Positions 1-6,688 are shown, counted from the first letter of the stretch. The stretch is 6,771 bases of DNA from an uncultured bacterium (GCA_905214605.1 CAJMMY010000058.1:1-6771), one strand, 5' to 3'. The notes: generated by a model from the sequence alone, not told the origin. Program-made: numbers and translations.

Positions 1-320
1 GGGGCGGTGCGGACATTCAAGCGGTGAAAACCGCCATCCAGACCATTCAGAGCGGCCACAATCTGCTGATTTTCCCGGAGGGCACCCGTGTGGCGGAGGA
101 CGGATTGGTGGACCCGAAAACCGGTGCAGTCCGTCTGGCAGCAAAATTGAAGGTGCCCATTGTTCCGGTGTTCATTTCCCGGAAGAAAAAGCCTTTTTGC
201 CGGGCCAGACTGGTGATGGGCGAGCCGATGCCCGTGCCCACCGGCACCCATGAGGAGTATGAGGCATTTGCCGAGCACCTGATGGAGCATATTACGGAAC
301 TGGGGAAAGAAACGGTATGA
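1..320 (+). CDS. plsC: 1-acyl-sn-glycerol-3-phosphate acyltransferase (PlsC), 3' part only
   Basis: This is the C-terminal part of a PlsC-type acyltransferase, which transfers an acyl chain to position 2 of lysophosphatidic acid to make phosphatidic acid at the membrane. The reading frame is open from base 3 and the gene starts left of the window, so the HX4D catalytic motif is not visible. What is seen is GGADIQAVKTAI, then the acceptor-binding block FPEGTR (72-89), then KVPIVPVF, which matches the VPI(V/I)PV block of the family. The C-terminal tail after this is short, as is usual in small bacterial PlsC proteins. The stop TGA (318-320) overlaps the next ATG (317-319), so translation is probably coupled to ispH–rpsA. 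In Clostridia this gene commonly sits between cmk and ispH. I am confident of the family; the exact acyl donor (acyl-CoA or acyl-ACP) cannot be told. Confidence 0.9.
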   Translation, partial: GGADIQAVKTAIQTIQSGHNLLIFPEGTRVAEDGLVDPKTGAVRLAAKLKVPIVPVFISRKKKPFCRARLVMGEPMPVPTGTHEEYEAFAEHLMEHITELGKETV

Positions 321-2275
321 AAGAAATCGTGTTGGCGGAATCCGCCGGATTCTGTTTCGGTGTGAACCGGAGCGTTTCCTTGGCGGAACAGATGCTGGAC
401 CAATATACGGAGTGCTACAGTCTGGGACAGCTGATTCACAACGATGACGTGGTGCGTCATTTTCAGGAGCGGGGTCTGCACGTGGTGAACACCCCGGAGG
501 AGGTGCCGGAAGGCGCTCCAGTGATTATCCGGGCCCACGGTGTGTCCAAAGATGTGAAACAGCGGCTGCAGGCGCGGACGGAACATGTGGTGGATTCCAC
601 TTGTCCGAAGGTGCTGCGGATTCATAAGCTGGTAGCCGAGGCGGGCGCCGAGGGCCGTCAGGTGGTGGTCATCGGAACCCGGACGCACCCGGAGGTCATT
701 GCCATTTGCGGCTGGTGCGAAGGGGCAGAGGTGTTCGAAAATGCCGATGAACTGGAAAAGTATCTGGCAGAGCACCCGGATTTTGCACAGAAACCGATTA
801 CAATGGTCATTCAGACCACCCAGACCCGGAAGAATTTTGAAGACTGTGAAAAAAAGTTAAAAAAAGAGTGTACAAACCTCAAAATATTTGATACAATATG
901 CGAGGCTACATCTACGAGACAATCTGAGGCAATCAAACTTGCAACGGATTGTGATGCCATGGTAGTCATTGGCGGAAAGAAAAGCGCGAACAGTGTGCAT
1001 CTTGCCGATTTGTGCAGGGAGCATTGCCGGAACGTGCAGTTTATTGAGAACTGCGGCGAGCTGGATTTGGCTTGTTTGCGTCCGGCGAACAAAGTCGGTA
1101 TGACCGCCGGTGCCTCGGCACCCTCGTGGATCATTAAGGAGGTAAAACAAACGATGACAGACGAAATCAAAAACGAAGAAACCGCAGCAGGCGAAGTGAC
1201 CGCTGAAAAGAGTTTCGAAGAACTGCTGGAGGAATCTTTTAAGACCATTTACAATGGTGATAAAGTTACCGGCGAAGTCGTAGCAATCACACCCACCGAA
1301 GTGAATGTGGATCTGGGTATGAAGTACTCCGGATTTATCCCCACGACGGAATTCACGGATGAGACCGGTGCAAAGATTGAGGACTGTGTCAAAGTCGGCG
1401 ACAAGATCGAAGCTGTCGTCGTCCGTGTGAACGATGTGGAAGGCACTGTGCAGCTGTCCAAGAAACGTCTGGACGCAGCAAAGAGCTGGGAGACCATTGT
1501 TGCTGCTGCTGAAAGCGGCGAAGTTCTGGAAGGCGTGGTCACCGAGACCAATAAGGGCGGCATTGTTGTTTCCGTGAAGGGCAACCGCGTGTTCGTTCCC
1601 GCATCTCAGACCGGTCTGCCCCGTGAGGCTGACATGAACACCATGGTGAAGCAGACCGTGCGTCTGAAAATCACCGAGGTGAAGGGCCGCCGCGTTGTCG
1701 GCTCCATCCGCGCTGTGCTGCGTGATGAGCGCCGCGCTGCTGCTGAGAAGGGTTGGGAAGAAATCGAAGTCGGCAAGCACTACGAAGGCGTTGTGAAATC
1801 CATTTCTTCTTACGGTGTGTTTGTGGACATCGGCGGTGTGGACGGCATGGTTCACGTTTCCGAGCTGGCTTGGGGCCGCGTCCGCAACCCGGCAGACGTT
1901 GTCTCCGTGGGCGAGAAGATGGACGTTTACGTCATCAGCTTTGACAAAGAGGCTAAGAAGATCTCTCTGGGTCACAAGGATCCAAACGGCAACCCCTGGA
2001 CTAAGTTCACCGAGACTTATCAGGAAGGCGACGTTGCTAAGGTCAAAATCGTGAAGCTGATGGACTTCGGCGCATTTGCAGAAGTTCTGCCCGGCGTTGA
2101 CGGTCTGATTCACATTTCTCAGATCGCTGACCGCCGCATCGGCAAGCCCGGCGACGTGCTGACCGTGGGCGAAGAAGTGGATGCAAAGATCACTGCAATC
2201 GATGACGAGAAGCAGAAGATCTCCCTGTCTATCCGCGCTCTGCTGAACGACCGCGATGACGAGGACGAGGAGTAA
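317..2275 (+). CDS. ispH-rpsA: Bifunctional IspH (HMBPP reductase) / ribosomal protein S1 fusion
   Basis: The product is a 652-residue fusion. Residues 1-279 are 4-hydroxy-3-methylbut-2-enyl diphosphate reductase (IspH/LytB), which makes IPP and DMAPP in the last MEP-pathway step. The three 4Fe-4S cysteines are present: C13 in GFCFGV, C96 in DSTCP and C195 in DTICEAT. Substrate residues H41, H74 (RAHG), H124 and E126 (THPE), T168, N225 and S267 (GASAP) are also visible. From Met280 the protein is ribosomal protein S1 with four S1 RNA-binding domains at about 314-384, 401-468, 486-554 and 571-641, ending in an acidic tail. S1 helps mRNAs bind the 30S subunit. This fusion is known in Clostridia. 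The gene overlaps plsC by ATGA and ends at a terminator (2301-2335). Arginine codons change sharply at the junction (CGG-rich in IspH, only CGT/CGC in S1), and an internal Shine-Dalgarno and ATG lie there, so a separate 373-residue S1 may also be made. Confidence 0.95.
   Translation: MKEIVLAESAGFCFGVNRSVSLAEQMLDQYTECYSLGQLIHNDDVVRHFQERGLHVVNTPEEVPEGAPVIIRAHGVSKDVKQRLQARTEHVVDSTCPKVLRIHKLVAEAGAEGRQVVVIGTRTHPEVIAICGWCEGAEVFENADELEKYLAEHPDFAQKPITMVIQTTQTRKNFEDCEKKLKKECTNLKIFDTICEATSTRQSEAIKLATDCDAMVVIGGKKSANSVHLADLCREHCRNVQFIENCGELDLACLRPANKVGMTAGASAPSWIIKEVKQTMTDEIKNEETAAGEVTAEKSFEELLEESFKTIYNGDKVTGEVVAITPTEVNVDLGMKYSGFIPTTEFTDETGAKIEDCVKVGDKIEAVVVRVNDVEGTVQLSKKRLDAAKSWETIVAAAESGEVLEGVVTETNKGGIVVSVKGNRVFVPASQTGLPREADMNTMVKQTVRLKITEVKGRRVVGSIRAVLRDERRAAAEKGWEEIEVGKHYEGVVKSISSYGVFVDIGGVDGMVHVSELAWGRVRNPADVVSVGEKMDVYVISFDKEAKKISLGHKDPNGNPWTKFTETYQEGDVAKVKIVKLMDFGAFAEVLPGVDGLIHISQIADRRIGKPGDVLTVGEEVDAKITAIDDEKQKISLSIRALLNDRDDEDEE
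869..897 (+). promoter_or_regulatory. Candidate internal sigma-A promoter inside the ispH part
   Basis: TGTACA (869-874, four of six matches to TTGACA) is followed after 17 bp by TACAAT (892-897), which carries an upstream TG (889-890) as in extended -10 promoters. It lies in a strongly AT-rich island (841-900 is 25% GC), which is unusual for this window. Transcription from it would start near 904 and give an RNA that begins inside ispH and covers the whole S1 part. The AT-rich composition is partly forced by a lysine-rich stretch of the protein, so a chance match is possible. Confidence 0.45.
1135..1156 (+). promoter_or_regulatory. rpsA: Internal ribosome binding site and ATG for free ribosomal protein S1
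   Basis: TAAGGAGGT (1135-1143) is a consensus Shine-Dalgarno and is followed by ATG at 1154-1156, with 11 nt between the last GG and the ATG. This ATG is codon 280 of the fused gene and is exactly where IspH homology ends and the S1 protein would naturally begin (MTDEIKNEE). Initiation here would give a 373-residue S1 protein (1154-2275). The spacing is slightly long but usable. The codon-use change at the same place supports S1 being expressed at its own level. That the site is used in the cell is inference. Confidence 0.6.
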
Positions 2276-2300
2276 TCCTTTGTCAATCTGACAAAACATA

Positions 2301-2335
2301 AAAGAGGTTCGATTTTTTCGAACCTCTTTTTCTTA
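2301..2335 (+). terminator. Intrinsic terminator of the plsC–ispH–rpsA operon
   Basis: A perfect 12-bp stem (AAAGAGGTTCGA at 2301-2312 with TCGAACCTCTTT at 2318-2329) encloses a five-T loop and runs into a T-rich tail (TTTTTCTTAT). It starts 25 bases after the S1 stop codon. The A-run on the left arm means it could also stop transcription coming from the right. Confidence 0.93.
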
Positions 2336-2379
2336 TATCCGGCGATTGTAAAAAAACAGAAAACTTGAGGGAATCCGCG

Positions 2380-2408
2380 TTGACCGTGAAAAATAGGAGT
2401 GCTATAAT
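2380..2408 (+). promoter_or_regulatory. Sigma-A promoter of the hybrid histidine kinase gene
   Basis: TTGACC (2380-2385) and a perfect TATAAT (2403-2408) are 17 bp apart. Transcription should start near 2415, leaving a leader of about 40 nt before the GTG start at 2457. With a terminator just upstream, the kinase gene is a separate transcription unit. No clear operator is seen. Confidence 0.85.
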
Positions 2409-2456
2409 CTAAGCCGAAATTTTTGATGTATTTGCGGGTGTGGGGAGGAATCGAGC

Positions 2457-4592
2457 GTGTCGGTCATCGACAGTCGGACAGAAGAAAATACACAGTTGTC
2501 TTCGGAAGAGCAACTGAGTACACTGCGGGAAATTATACAGCAGGAAGAGACGGTTCGGGAGGCGTTTGCCCAGGACCAACGGTATCTGGAAATGCTTTGT
2601 TGGGACTATACGGCGGTGTATATTCTCAATTTGGAAACCGGGATTGCGGAAACGCTGAAACTGGAGGGTATCACCAATACCATCAATCTCATGACCCGGC
2701 TGGAGGGAAAACACTTCGAGTATGCCGTGGATATGAAACGGTACTGCGACCGGTATGTGGTTCCGGAGAATCGGACGGAATTCTGGAACCGCATGAGTTT
2801 GGAAAGTCTGCGGAGAATCATGTCCGTGCAGGAGCGGATGCAGTTTCGGTATCAGAGCTTTCCCAATGAGGCGGGGCACGAATTTTTTGAGGTGCAAATC
2901 AGCCGCATGGAGGATTTGCAGGGAATACAGTCGGTTCTGATTGGATTCCGGCACATTGATGAGTTGGTGCAGGAAGAACGGACACAGCAGGCAAAGCTGA
3001 AGGAGGCATTGGCTGCCGCGGAGCTGAATAATGAAATCATTTCCACAATCAGCAAAATTTACGTCTCGATTTTCCGCATTGATCTGACGCGGGATTTCTA
3101 TGAGGAAGTTTCCAGCGACAGCGAAATTCGCCGTCTGACCGGATTGCAGGGGAAAGCCTCTACCCGTATGGTGGAAATCTGCGATACATTTGTTGCGCCG
3201 GAGTATCATGACCGGGTGCTGCACTTTTTCCAGTTGGATACGCTGCCGGAGCGCTTGAAAACCGATGACACCACGGCCATTGAATACCTTGCCAAGGACG
3301 GAAACTGGCATCTGGCAAGATTTATTGTGAAAAAACGGAATACAGCCGGAGAGGTAACCCACGTGCTGTATGTGACCCGCATGATTAGCGATGAGAAACG
3401 GCGGGAACGGAACTGGATTTCCATTGCGGAGGAGGCAAGCCAAGCCAGTCAGGCGAAAACGGACTTCCTTTCCCGCATGGCGCATGATATTCGCACTCCC
3501 ATGAATGCGGTGATTGGTTTTACGCAGCTGATGCGGGAGCACGTGAACGAGCCGGAAATCATTCTGAAACAGTTGGACAAGCTGGATACCGCAGAGCGGT
3601 ATTTGCAGCAAATTGTCAACGATGTGTTGGACTTGACCCGCATTGAAAGCGGTCAGTTGAAACTTGAGGCGAAACCGACGTCGGTGACCCGGATATTCCA
3701 TGAATACACCGATGATATCGGCGTGGGCGACCCCGGCCAGAATCTGAATTTTGATTGCAGGATTCATGATATTTACCATGACTGCGTAATGGTAGATGAA
3801 CTGCGGATTCGGCAGATTTATATGAATCTGCTGTCCAATGCGGTGAAATATACGCCGGACGGGGGCACGATTACCATTGAGATGTACGAAGAGGAGATTC
3901 CGGACAGCCGGAATGTGCGGCTGATTTCCGTTGTGCAGGATACGGGCATCGGCATGACCGAGACATATATGCAGGAGATGTTCCAGCAGTTTTCCCGCGC
4001 TGTGGATACCCGGGTGAATAAAGTCCGGGGCAGCGGTCTGGGCTTGGCCATTGTGCGGCAGCTGGTGGATAAAATGGGCGGCACCATTGATGTGCAGAGC
4101 AAGCTGGGTGAGGGAACCCGATTCCAGGTGACTGTGGAGGTGCCGTATACGGATGGCTGCTGCAAGGGCAAACCGGTATTGCCGGAGGACAATGCAGAGA
4201 CGGTGTGCAGCGGTATGCACTTACTGGTGGCCGAGGATAACGACCTGAACTATGAGGTGGTGTCCGAGCTGCTGGCAATGTACCATGTTTCCAGCGAGCG
4301 GGCCGAGGACGGTTCCGTGTGCGTGGAAAAGTATCAGGCGGATCCCAAGGCATACGATGCCATTCTGATGGATATGCAAATGCCGGTGATGGACGGCTTG
4401 CAGGCGGCTACCACCATTCGCAATCTGGAAAGCAACGGCACGGGGAGAATTCCCATCATTGCCATGACAGCCAATGCCTTTGAGGACGATGTCCGACGGT
4501 GCATTGCAGCCGGTATGGACGAGCATTTGTCAAAACCGGTGGACATTCACAAATTGCTGCAGGTTTTGGCGCGGCATGATAACCGCCGGTGA
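2457..4592 (+). CDS. Cytosolic hybrid sensor histidine kinase with C-terminal receiver
   Basis: This 711-residue protein should autophosphorylate on a histidine and pass the phosphate to its own receiver aspartate. Residues 1-170 and about 195-315 are two sensor-like regions, probably PAS-type folds but too divergent for me to name a ligand. They are joined by a predicted helical linker (about 170-195). HisKA follows with the H-box MAHDIRTP (H343). HATPase_c has the N-box (N461), G1 box DTGIGM (495-500) and G2 box GSGLGLAI (525-532). The receiver (about 587-708) has acidic E593/D594, phospho-acceptor D639 in LMDMQMP, T671 and K693. I see no signal peptide or membrane helix, so it is likely cytosolic. 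GTG is chosen as start because GGGGAGG (2442-2448) lies 8 nt upstream. No histidine phosphotransfer protein, response regulator or target gene lies beside it, so the pathway is unknown. The enzyme class is certain; the signal is not. Confidence 0.93.
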   Translation: MSVIDSRTEENTQLSSEEQLSTLREIIQQEETVREAFAQDQRYLEMLCWDYTAVYILNLETGIAETLKLEGITNTINLMTRLEGKHFEYAVDMKRYCDRYVVPENRTEFWNRMSLESLRRIMSVQERMQFRYQSFPNEAGHEFFEVQISRMEDLQGIQSVLIGFRHIDELVQEERTQQAKLKEALAAAELNNEIISTISKIYVSIFRIDLTRDFYEEVSSDSEIRRLTGLQGKASTRMVEICDTFVAPEYHDRVLHFFQLDTLPERLKTDDTTAIEYLAKDGNWHLARFIVKKRNTAGEVTHVLYVTRMISDEKRRERNWISIAEEASQASQAKTDFLSRMAHDIRTPMNAVIGFTQLMREHVNEPEIILKQLDKLDTAERYLQQIVNDVLDLTRIESGQLKLEAKPTSVTRIFHEYTDDIGVGDPGQNLNFDCRIHDIYHDCVMVDELRIRQIYMNLLSNAVKYTPDGGTITIEMYEEEIPDSRNVRLISVVQDTGIGMTETYMQEMFQQFSRAVDTRVNKVRGSGLGLAIVRQLVDKMGGTIDVQSKLGEGTRFQVTVEVPYTDGCCKGKPVLPEDNAETVCSGMHLLVAEDNDLNYEVVSELLAMYHVSSERAEDGSVCVEKYQADPKAYDAILMDMQMPVMDGLQAATTIRNLESNGTGRIPIIAMTANAFEDDVRRCIAAGMDEHLSKPVDIHKLLQVLARHDNRR

Positions 4593-4611
4593 ACGCAGTC
4601 AATATACGGCA

Positions 4612-4637
4612 AAAAGACAGGCGAGCGCCTGTCTTTT
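4612..4637. terminator. Bidirectional intrinsic terminator between convergent genes
   Basis: An 11-bp stem (AAAAGACAGGC at 4612-4622 with GCCTGTCTTTT at 4627-4637) has a four-base loop GAGC. The A-run on one side and the T-run on the other let it serve both strands. It lies between the kinase stop (4592) and the minus-strand gene stop (4644), as expected for a shared terminator. Confidence 0.9.
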
Positions 4638-4643
4638 GCTGTT

Positions 4644-5252
4644 TCAATCCGCCCGGTGAATTTCCACGACGGAAACTTCAAAGGCTGTTTTTTCCACGGC
4701 TGCGCCCTCAATCACCTTGACGTATTGCCGGCTTTGCACTCGTCCGGTGAGGGAGACCACCGTGCCTACCGGCCATTGTGCGGTTTCCTTGGCTTTGATG
4801 CCCCATGCAATGCAGGGCAGATAGTCGCTGCGCCCATAGTGCCGGTTCACTGCCAGCATGAAATCGCAGATTTCCCGCCCCATAGGGGTGGTGCGGAGAT
4901 TGGGCAGTTTGCAGAGGGTGCCCCGGAGGGCAACCGAATTTGCATCTGCGCCGTCGGCAGACAGCAGGGAATGGGCAAACACCGTGATAACCAGTTTGGA
5001 GCCCTCGCTGTGTTTGTTGTTGAAACTGCGCAGCTCTCCGGAAACTTGCAGCCGCTGCCCGGGGGCAATGGATGCGGAAGACAGCAGATGCTCCCGGACA
5101 ATGACATTCAGGGTGTCTGCTGTGCCGGATAGGCGATGAATGGTCAGCGGAAAACGATAAAAGCGTTCTCCGCGGCTTTCGTGGGAAAAGACGGCATCGG
5201 TTTCCACCGTACCGCAAAGCTCCACAAGATTGGTTCGAGTTTGTTCCTCCAT
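4644..5252 (-). CDS. SSB-like protein with two tandem OB folds
   Basis: The protein of 202 residues has two OB-fold single-stranded DNA-binding domains in a row, at about 8-97 and 105-198. The second is the more typical one: it shows RTTPMGREICDFMLAVNR followed by SDYLPCIAWG, a pattern of bacterial SSB and PriB proteins. The first keeps the SSB-like pattern (LCGTV, FYRFPLTI, LQVSGEL) with less conserved sequence. The start at 5252 is chosen because GGAGGT (5258-5263 on the minus strand) lies 5 nt before ATG. An upstream in-frame ATG at 5309 would add 19 unconserved residues with only a weak GGGGA ahead of it. The C-terminus is VVEIHRAD and lacks the acidic DDDIPF-type tail by which classical SSB recruits partners. 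Canonical Ssb is therefore probably encoded elsewhere, and the role of this one (replication restart, repair or other) is unknown. The gene is divergent from deoC, and I found no convincing promoter for it. Confidence 0.85.
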   Translation of the reverse strand: MEEQTRTNLVELCGTVETDAVFSHESRGERFYRFPLTIHRLSGTADTLNVIVREHLLSSASIAPGQRLQVSGELRSFNNKHSEGSKLVITVFAHSLLSADGADANSVALRGTLCKLPNLRTTPMGREICDFMLAVNRHYGRSDYLPCIAWGIKAKETAQWPVGTVVSLTGRVQSRQYVKVIEGAAVEKTAFEVSVVEIHRAD

Positions 5253-5352
5253 ATTGCACCTCCGGCTGCCGGGACAGAGCAGCGGCTCTGTCGGTTCATT
5301 CTGTGTCATTCTATTCCCCGATGAGACCGGTTATGCCGGCAGAAAAAGCCAC

Positions 5353-5381
5353 TTGCCAGAGGACTGTGTTCCGGGTATAAT
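5353..5381 (+). promoter_or_regulatory. Sigma-A promoter of deoC
   Basis: TTGCCA (5353-5358) and a perfect TATAAT (5376-5381) are 17 bp apart. Transcription should begin near 5388, giving a leader of only about 24 nt before the deoC ATG. I see no obvious inverted repeat that would mark a DeoR or CytR type operator. Confidence 0.85.
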
Positions 5382-5411
5382 GAAGGTACTTTATGTGAAG
5401 GACGTGTTCAA

Positions 5412-6071
5412 ATGGAACTGAAAGAGATTCTCGCCCGGTGCGACCATACCCTGCTGCGGGTGGACGCAACGCAGGCTGAAATTCAGAAACTGTGTGACGA
5501 GGGTATTCAGTACGGCTGCGCCAGCGTTTGCATTCCGCCCTGCCATGTGGCGGGCGCAAAACGCTATGTGGGCGATAAACTGCCCATCTGCACCGTGATT
5601 GGTTTCCCCAATGGTTATATGACCACCGCCGCAAAGGCTTTTGAGGCTGCTGATGCTGTGCGCAACGGCGCGGACGAGATTGATATGGTCATCAATCTGG
5701 CCATGGTGAAGGACCGCTGCTGGGACGAAGTCGCCGCTGACATTGCCGCCGTGCGGGAAAGCACTCAGGGCAAAGTGCTGAAGGTGATTATCGAAACCTG
5801 CCTGCTGACCGATGAGGAGAAAATCCGTCTGTGCCAGATTGTTTCCGATTCCGGCGCAGATTATATCAAGACCTCCACCGGTTTCTCCACCGGCGGCGCA
5901 ACCCGGGAAGATGTGGAGCTGCTGCGGAAGAACAGCGCAGACCATTTGAAAGTCAAGGCTGCCGGCGGCATTAAAACGCTGGAAGACGCAGAGGACATGA
6001 TTCGTCTGGGCGCAGACCGTTTGGGCACCAGTCGTATTGTGAAGATTGCATCCACCATGGAGCTGCACTAA
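5412..6071 (+). CDS. deoC: Deoxyribose-phosphate aldolase
   Basis: DeoC cleaves 2-deoxyribose 5-phosphate to glyceraldehyde 3-phosphate and acetaldehyde, letting the cell use deoxynucleosides as carbon source. The 219-residue length is normal for the short bacterial form, a class I (Schiff base) aldolase with a TIM-barrel fold. Catalytic residues are visible: D91 in DEIDMVIN, Schiff-base lysine K153 in YIKTSTGF, and K182 in VKAAGGIKT. The N-terminal CDHTLL motif and TVIGFPNG are also typical. GAAGGA (5397-5402) lies 9 nt before the ATG. The gene stands alone, with no deoB, deoA, pdp or nucleoside transporter beside it. Its TAA stop (6069-6071) overlaps the stop codon of the convergent gene, and no terminator lies between them. 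The acetaldehyde product would need an acetaldehyde or alcohol dehydrogenase encoded elsewhere. Confidence 0.96.
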   Translation: MELKEILARCDHTLLRVDATQAEIQKLCDEGIQYGCASVCIPPCHVAGAKRYVGDKLPICTVIGFPNGYMTTAAKAFEAADAVRNGADEIDMVINLAMVKDRCWDEVAADIAAVRESTQGKVLKVIIETCLLTDEEKIRLCQIVSDSGADYIKTSTGFSTGGATREDVELLRKNSADHLKVKAAGGIKTLEDAEDMIRLGADRLGTSRIVKIASTMELH

Positions 6072-6445
6072 GCAAGAATGTGATGTAAGGCTCTGGAAAT
6101 CCAGACAGCCGGGATAGAGATGCCCAGCCATACCAAAGCGAAGGTTGGGCAAATCTGCCCCAGTAGATTCAGGGGCTCCCGGCTGTAATCCCAAACCTGC
6201 CAGTCCAAACAGAGATTCACCAGAATTCCCGTGCAGAATTCTGCGGCGGTAATGCCCACCGCGGAAAGCAGACAGCATTTTTCCGTGGAAAGTCCGGAGT
6301 AGTTGGCAAGCCAGTAGATGATGCAGGCGCAAACGCCGCCCAGTAGGAGCATGGACCAATGGGTCCAGCGGCGCCAAAGCAATTCCAGTGCGCCGTAGCC
6401 TACGGCGCCGGTGCAGTACACAGCGAAGATTTCCGGCAGAGACAA
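6068..6445 (-). CDS. Small membrane protein, putative ABC-transporter type IV (CmpB-like) family
   Basis: This 125-residue protein is mostly hydrophobic, with about four membrane segments near residues 5-23, 29-48, 57-80 and 93-120. Its motifs match a small Firmicute family annotated 'putative ABC-transporter type IV' (from memory Pfam PF06541, CmpB): GYGALELLWRRWTHWS, then EFCTGILVN, then WDYSREPLNLLGQICP. The biochemical role of the family is not established, and no ATPase gene lies beside it, so 'ABC transporter' is only a label. The start is uncertain. I chose TTG at 6445, with AAAGGGG about 10 nt upstream; a TAG lies in frame further upstream and there is no ATG near the start. A GTG at codon 9 is an alternative but would cut into the first helix. 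The gene converges on deoC with a four-base overlap. Confidence 0.75.
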   Translation of the reverse strand: MSLPEIFAVYCTGAVGYGALELLWRRWTHWSMLLLGGVCACIIYWLANYSGLSTEKCCLLSAVGITAAEFCTGILVNLCLDWQVWDYSREPLNLLGQICPTFALVWLGISIPAVWISRALHHILA

Positions 6446-6524
6446 GTTTCGTCGGCCCCTTTCCTTGCAATACTGGTACTATGCCCGGAAACCGGAAAAA
6501 TAAAAGGAAATCTGAAAAAATCTC

Positions 6525-6553
6525 TTGACATTCCTATGGAGAACTGGTATGAT
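6525..6553 (+). promoter_or_regulatory. Strong sigma-A promoter of the right-edge gene
   Basis: A perfect TTGACA (6525-6530) is followed after 17 bp by TATGAT (6548-6553), with a TG at 6545-6546 that makes it an extended -10. This is the best promoter in the window. Transcription should start near 6560, about 140 nt before the downstream coding region, which leaves room for a structured leader. Confidence 0.92.
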
Positions 6554-6652
6554 ACATAGGCTAAAAGGAAGAAGGAACTGTCCTCACCCGGCAACAAAAG
6601 GTTCGATCGGGTCAATAAATGCCAACAGCCCCGGGCTCGTTGGGTGTTTATG

Positions 6653-6688
6653 CGTGGATCAGTTCGATCTGCGTTTTTTTTATTTTTT
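6653..6688 (+). terminator. Leader (attenuator) terminator ahead of the right-edge gene
   Basis: CGTGGATC (6653-6660) pairs with GATCTGCG (6666-6673) across the loop AGTTC, giving eight pairs of which two are G-U. It is followed directly by eight T, an A and six T (6674-6688). The ribosome binding site GGAGG begins at 6689, right after the T-tract, so this terminator lies between promoter and gene and must be passed for the gene to be expressed. The stem is of moderate strength, which suits a regulated terminator. Confidence 0.7.

Noticed and set aside
857..2299. Minus-strand open frame of 480 codons opposite the S1 part
   Set aside because: Composition (many His, Phe, Asn, Val repeats) mirrors the S1 coding strand, there are no domain motifs, and the terminator and promoter layout serve the plus strand.
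2409..4220. Long minus-strand open frame of 603 codons opposite the kinase gene
   Set aside because: It is rich in His, Arg, Leu and Pro as expected for the complement of a GC-rich gene, has no recognisable domain or ribosome binding site, and the plus strand has a complete kinase with all motifs.
5253..5309. Longer start of the SSB-like protein at ATG 5309
   Set aside because: The extra 19 residues look non-coding, only a weak GGGGA precedes, and a consensus GGAGGT stands 5 nt before ATG 5252.
5391..6470. Minus-strand open frame of 359 codons across deoC and the small membrane gene
   Set aside because: It is a shadow of deoC, runs out of frame over the CmpB-like gene, and lacks any motif or ribosome binding site.
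6481..6500. CCGG-AAA-CCGG element upstream of the right-edge promoter as an operator
   Set aside because: It is short, partly palindromic by composition, and too far from the -35 to call a regulator site.
6598..6670. tRNA-like or T-box-like signal from the repeated GTTCGATC
   Set aside because: It resembles a T-loop but has no 5-bp T stem, acceptor or anticodon arm, and there is no T-box consensus sequence.
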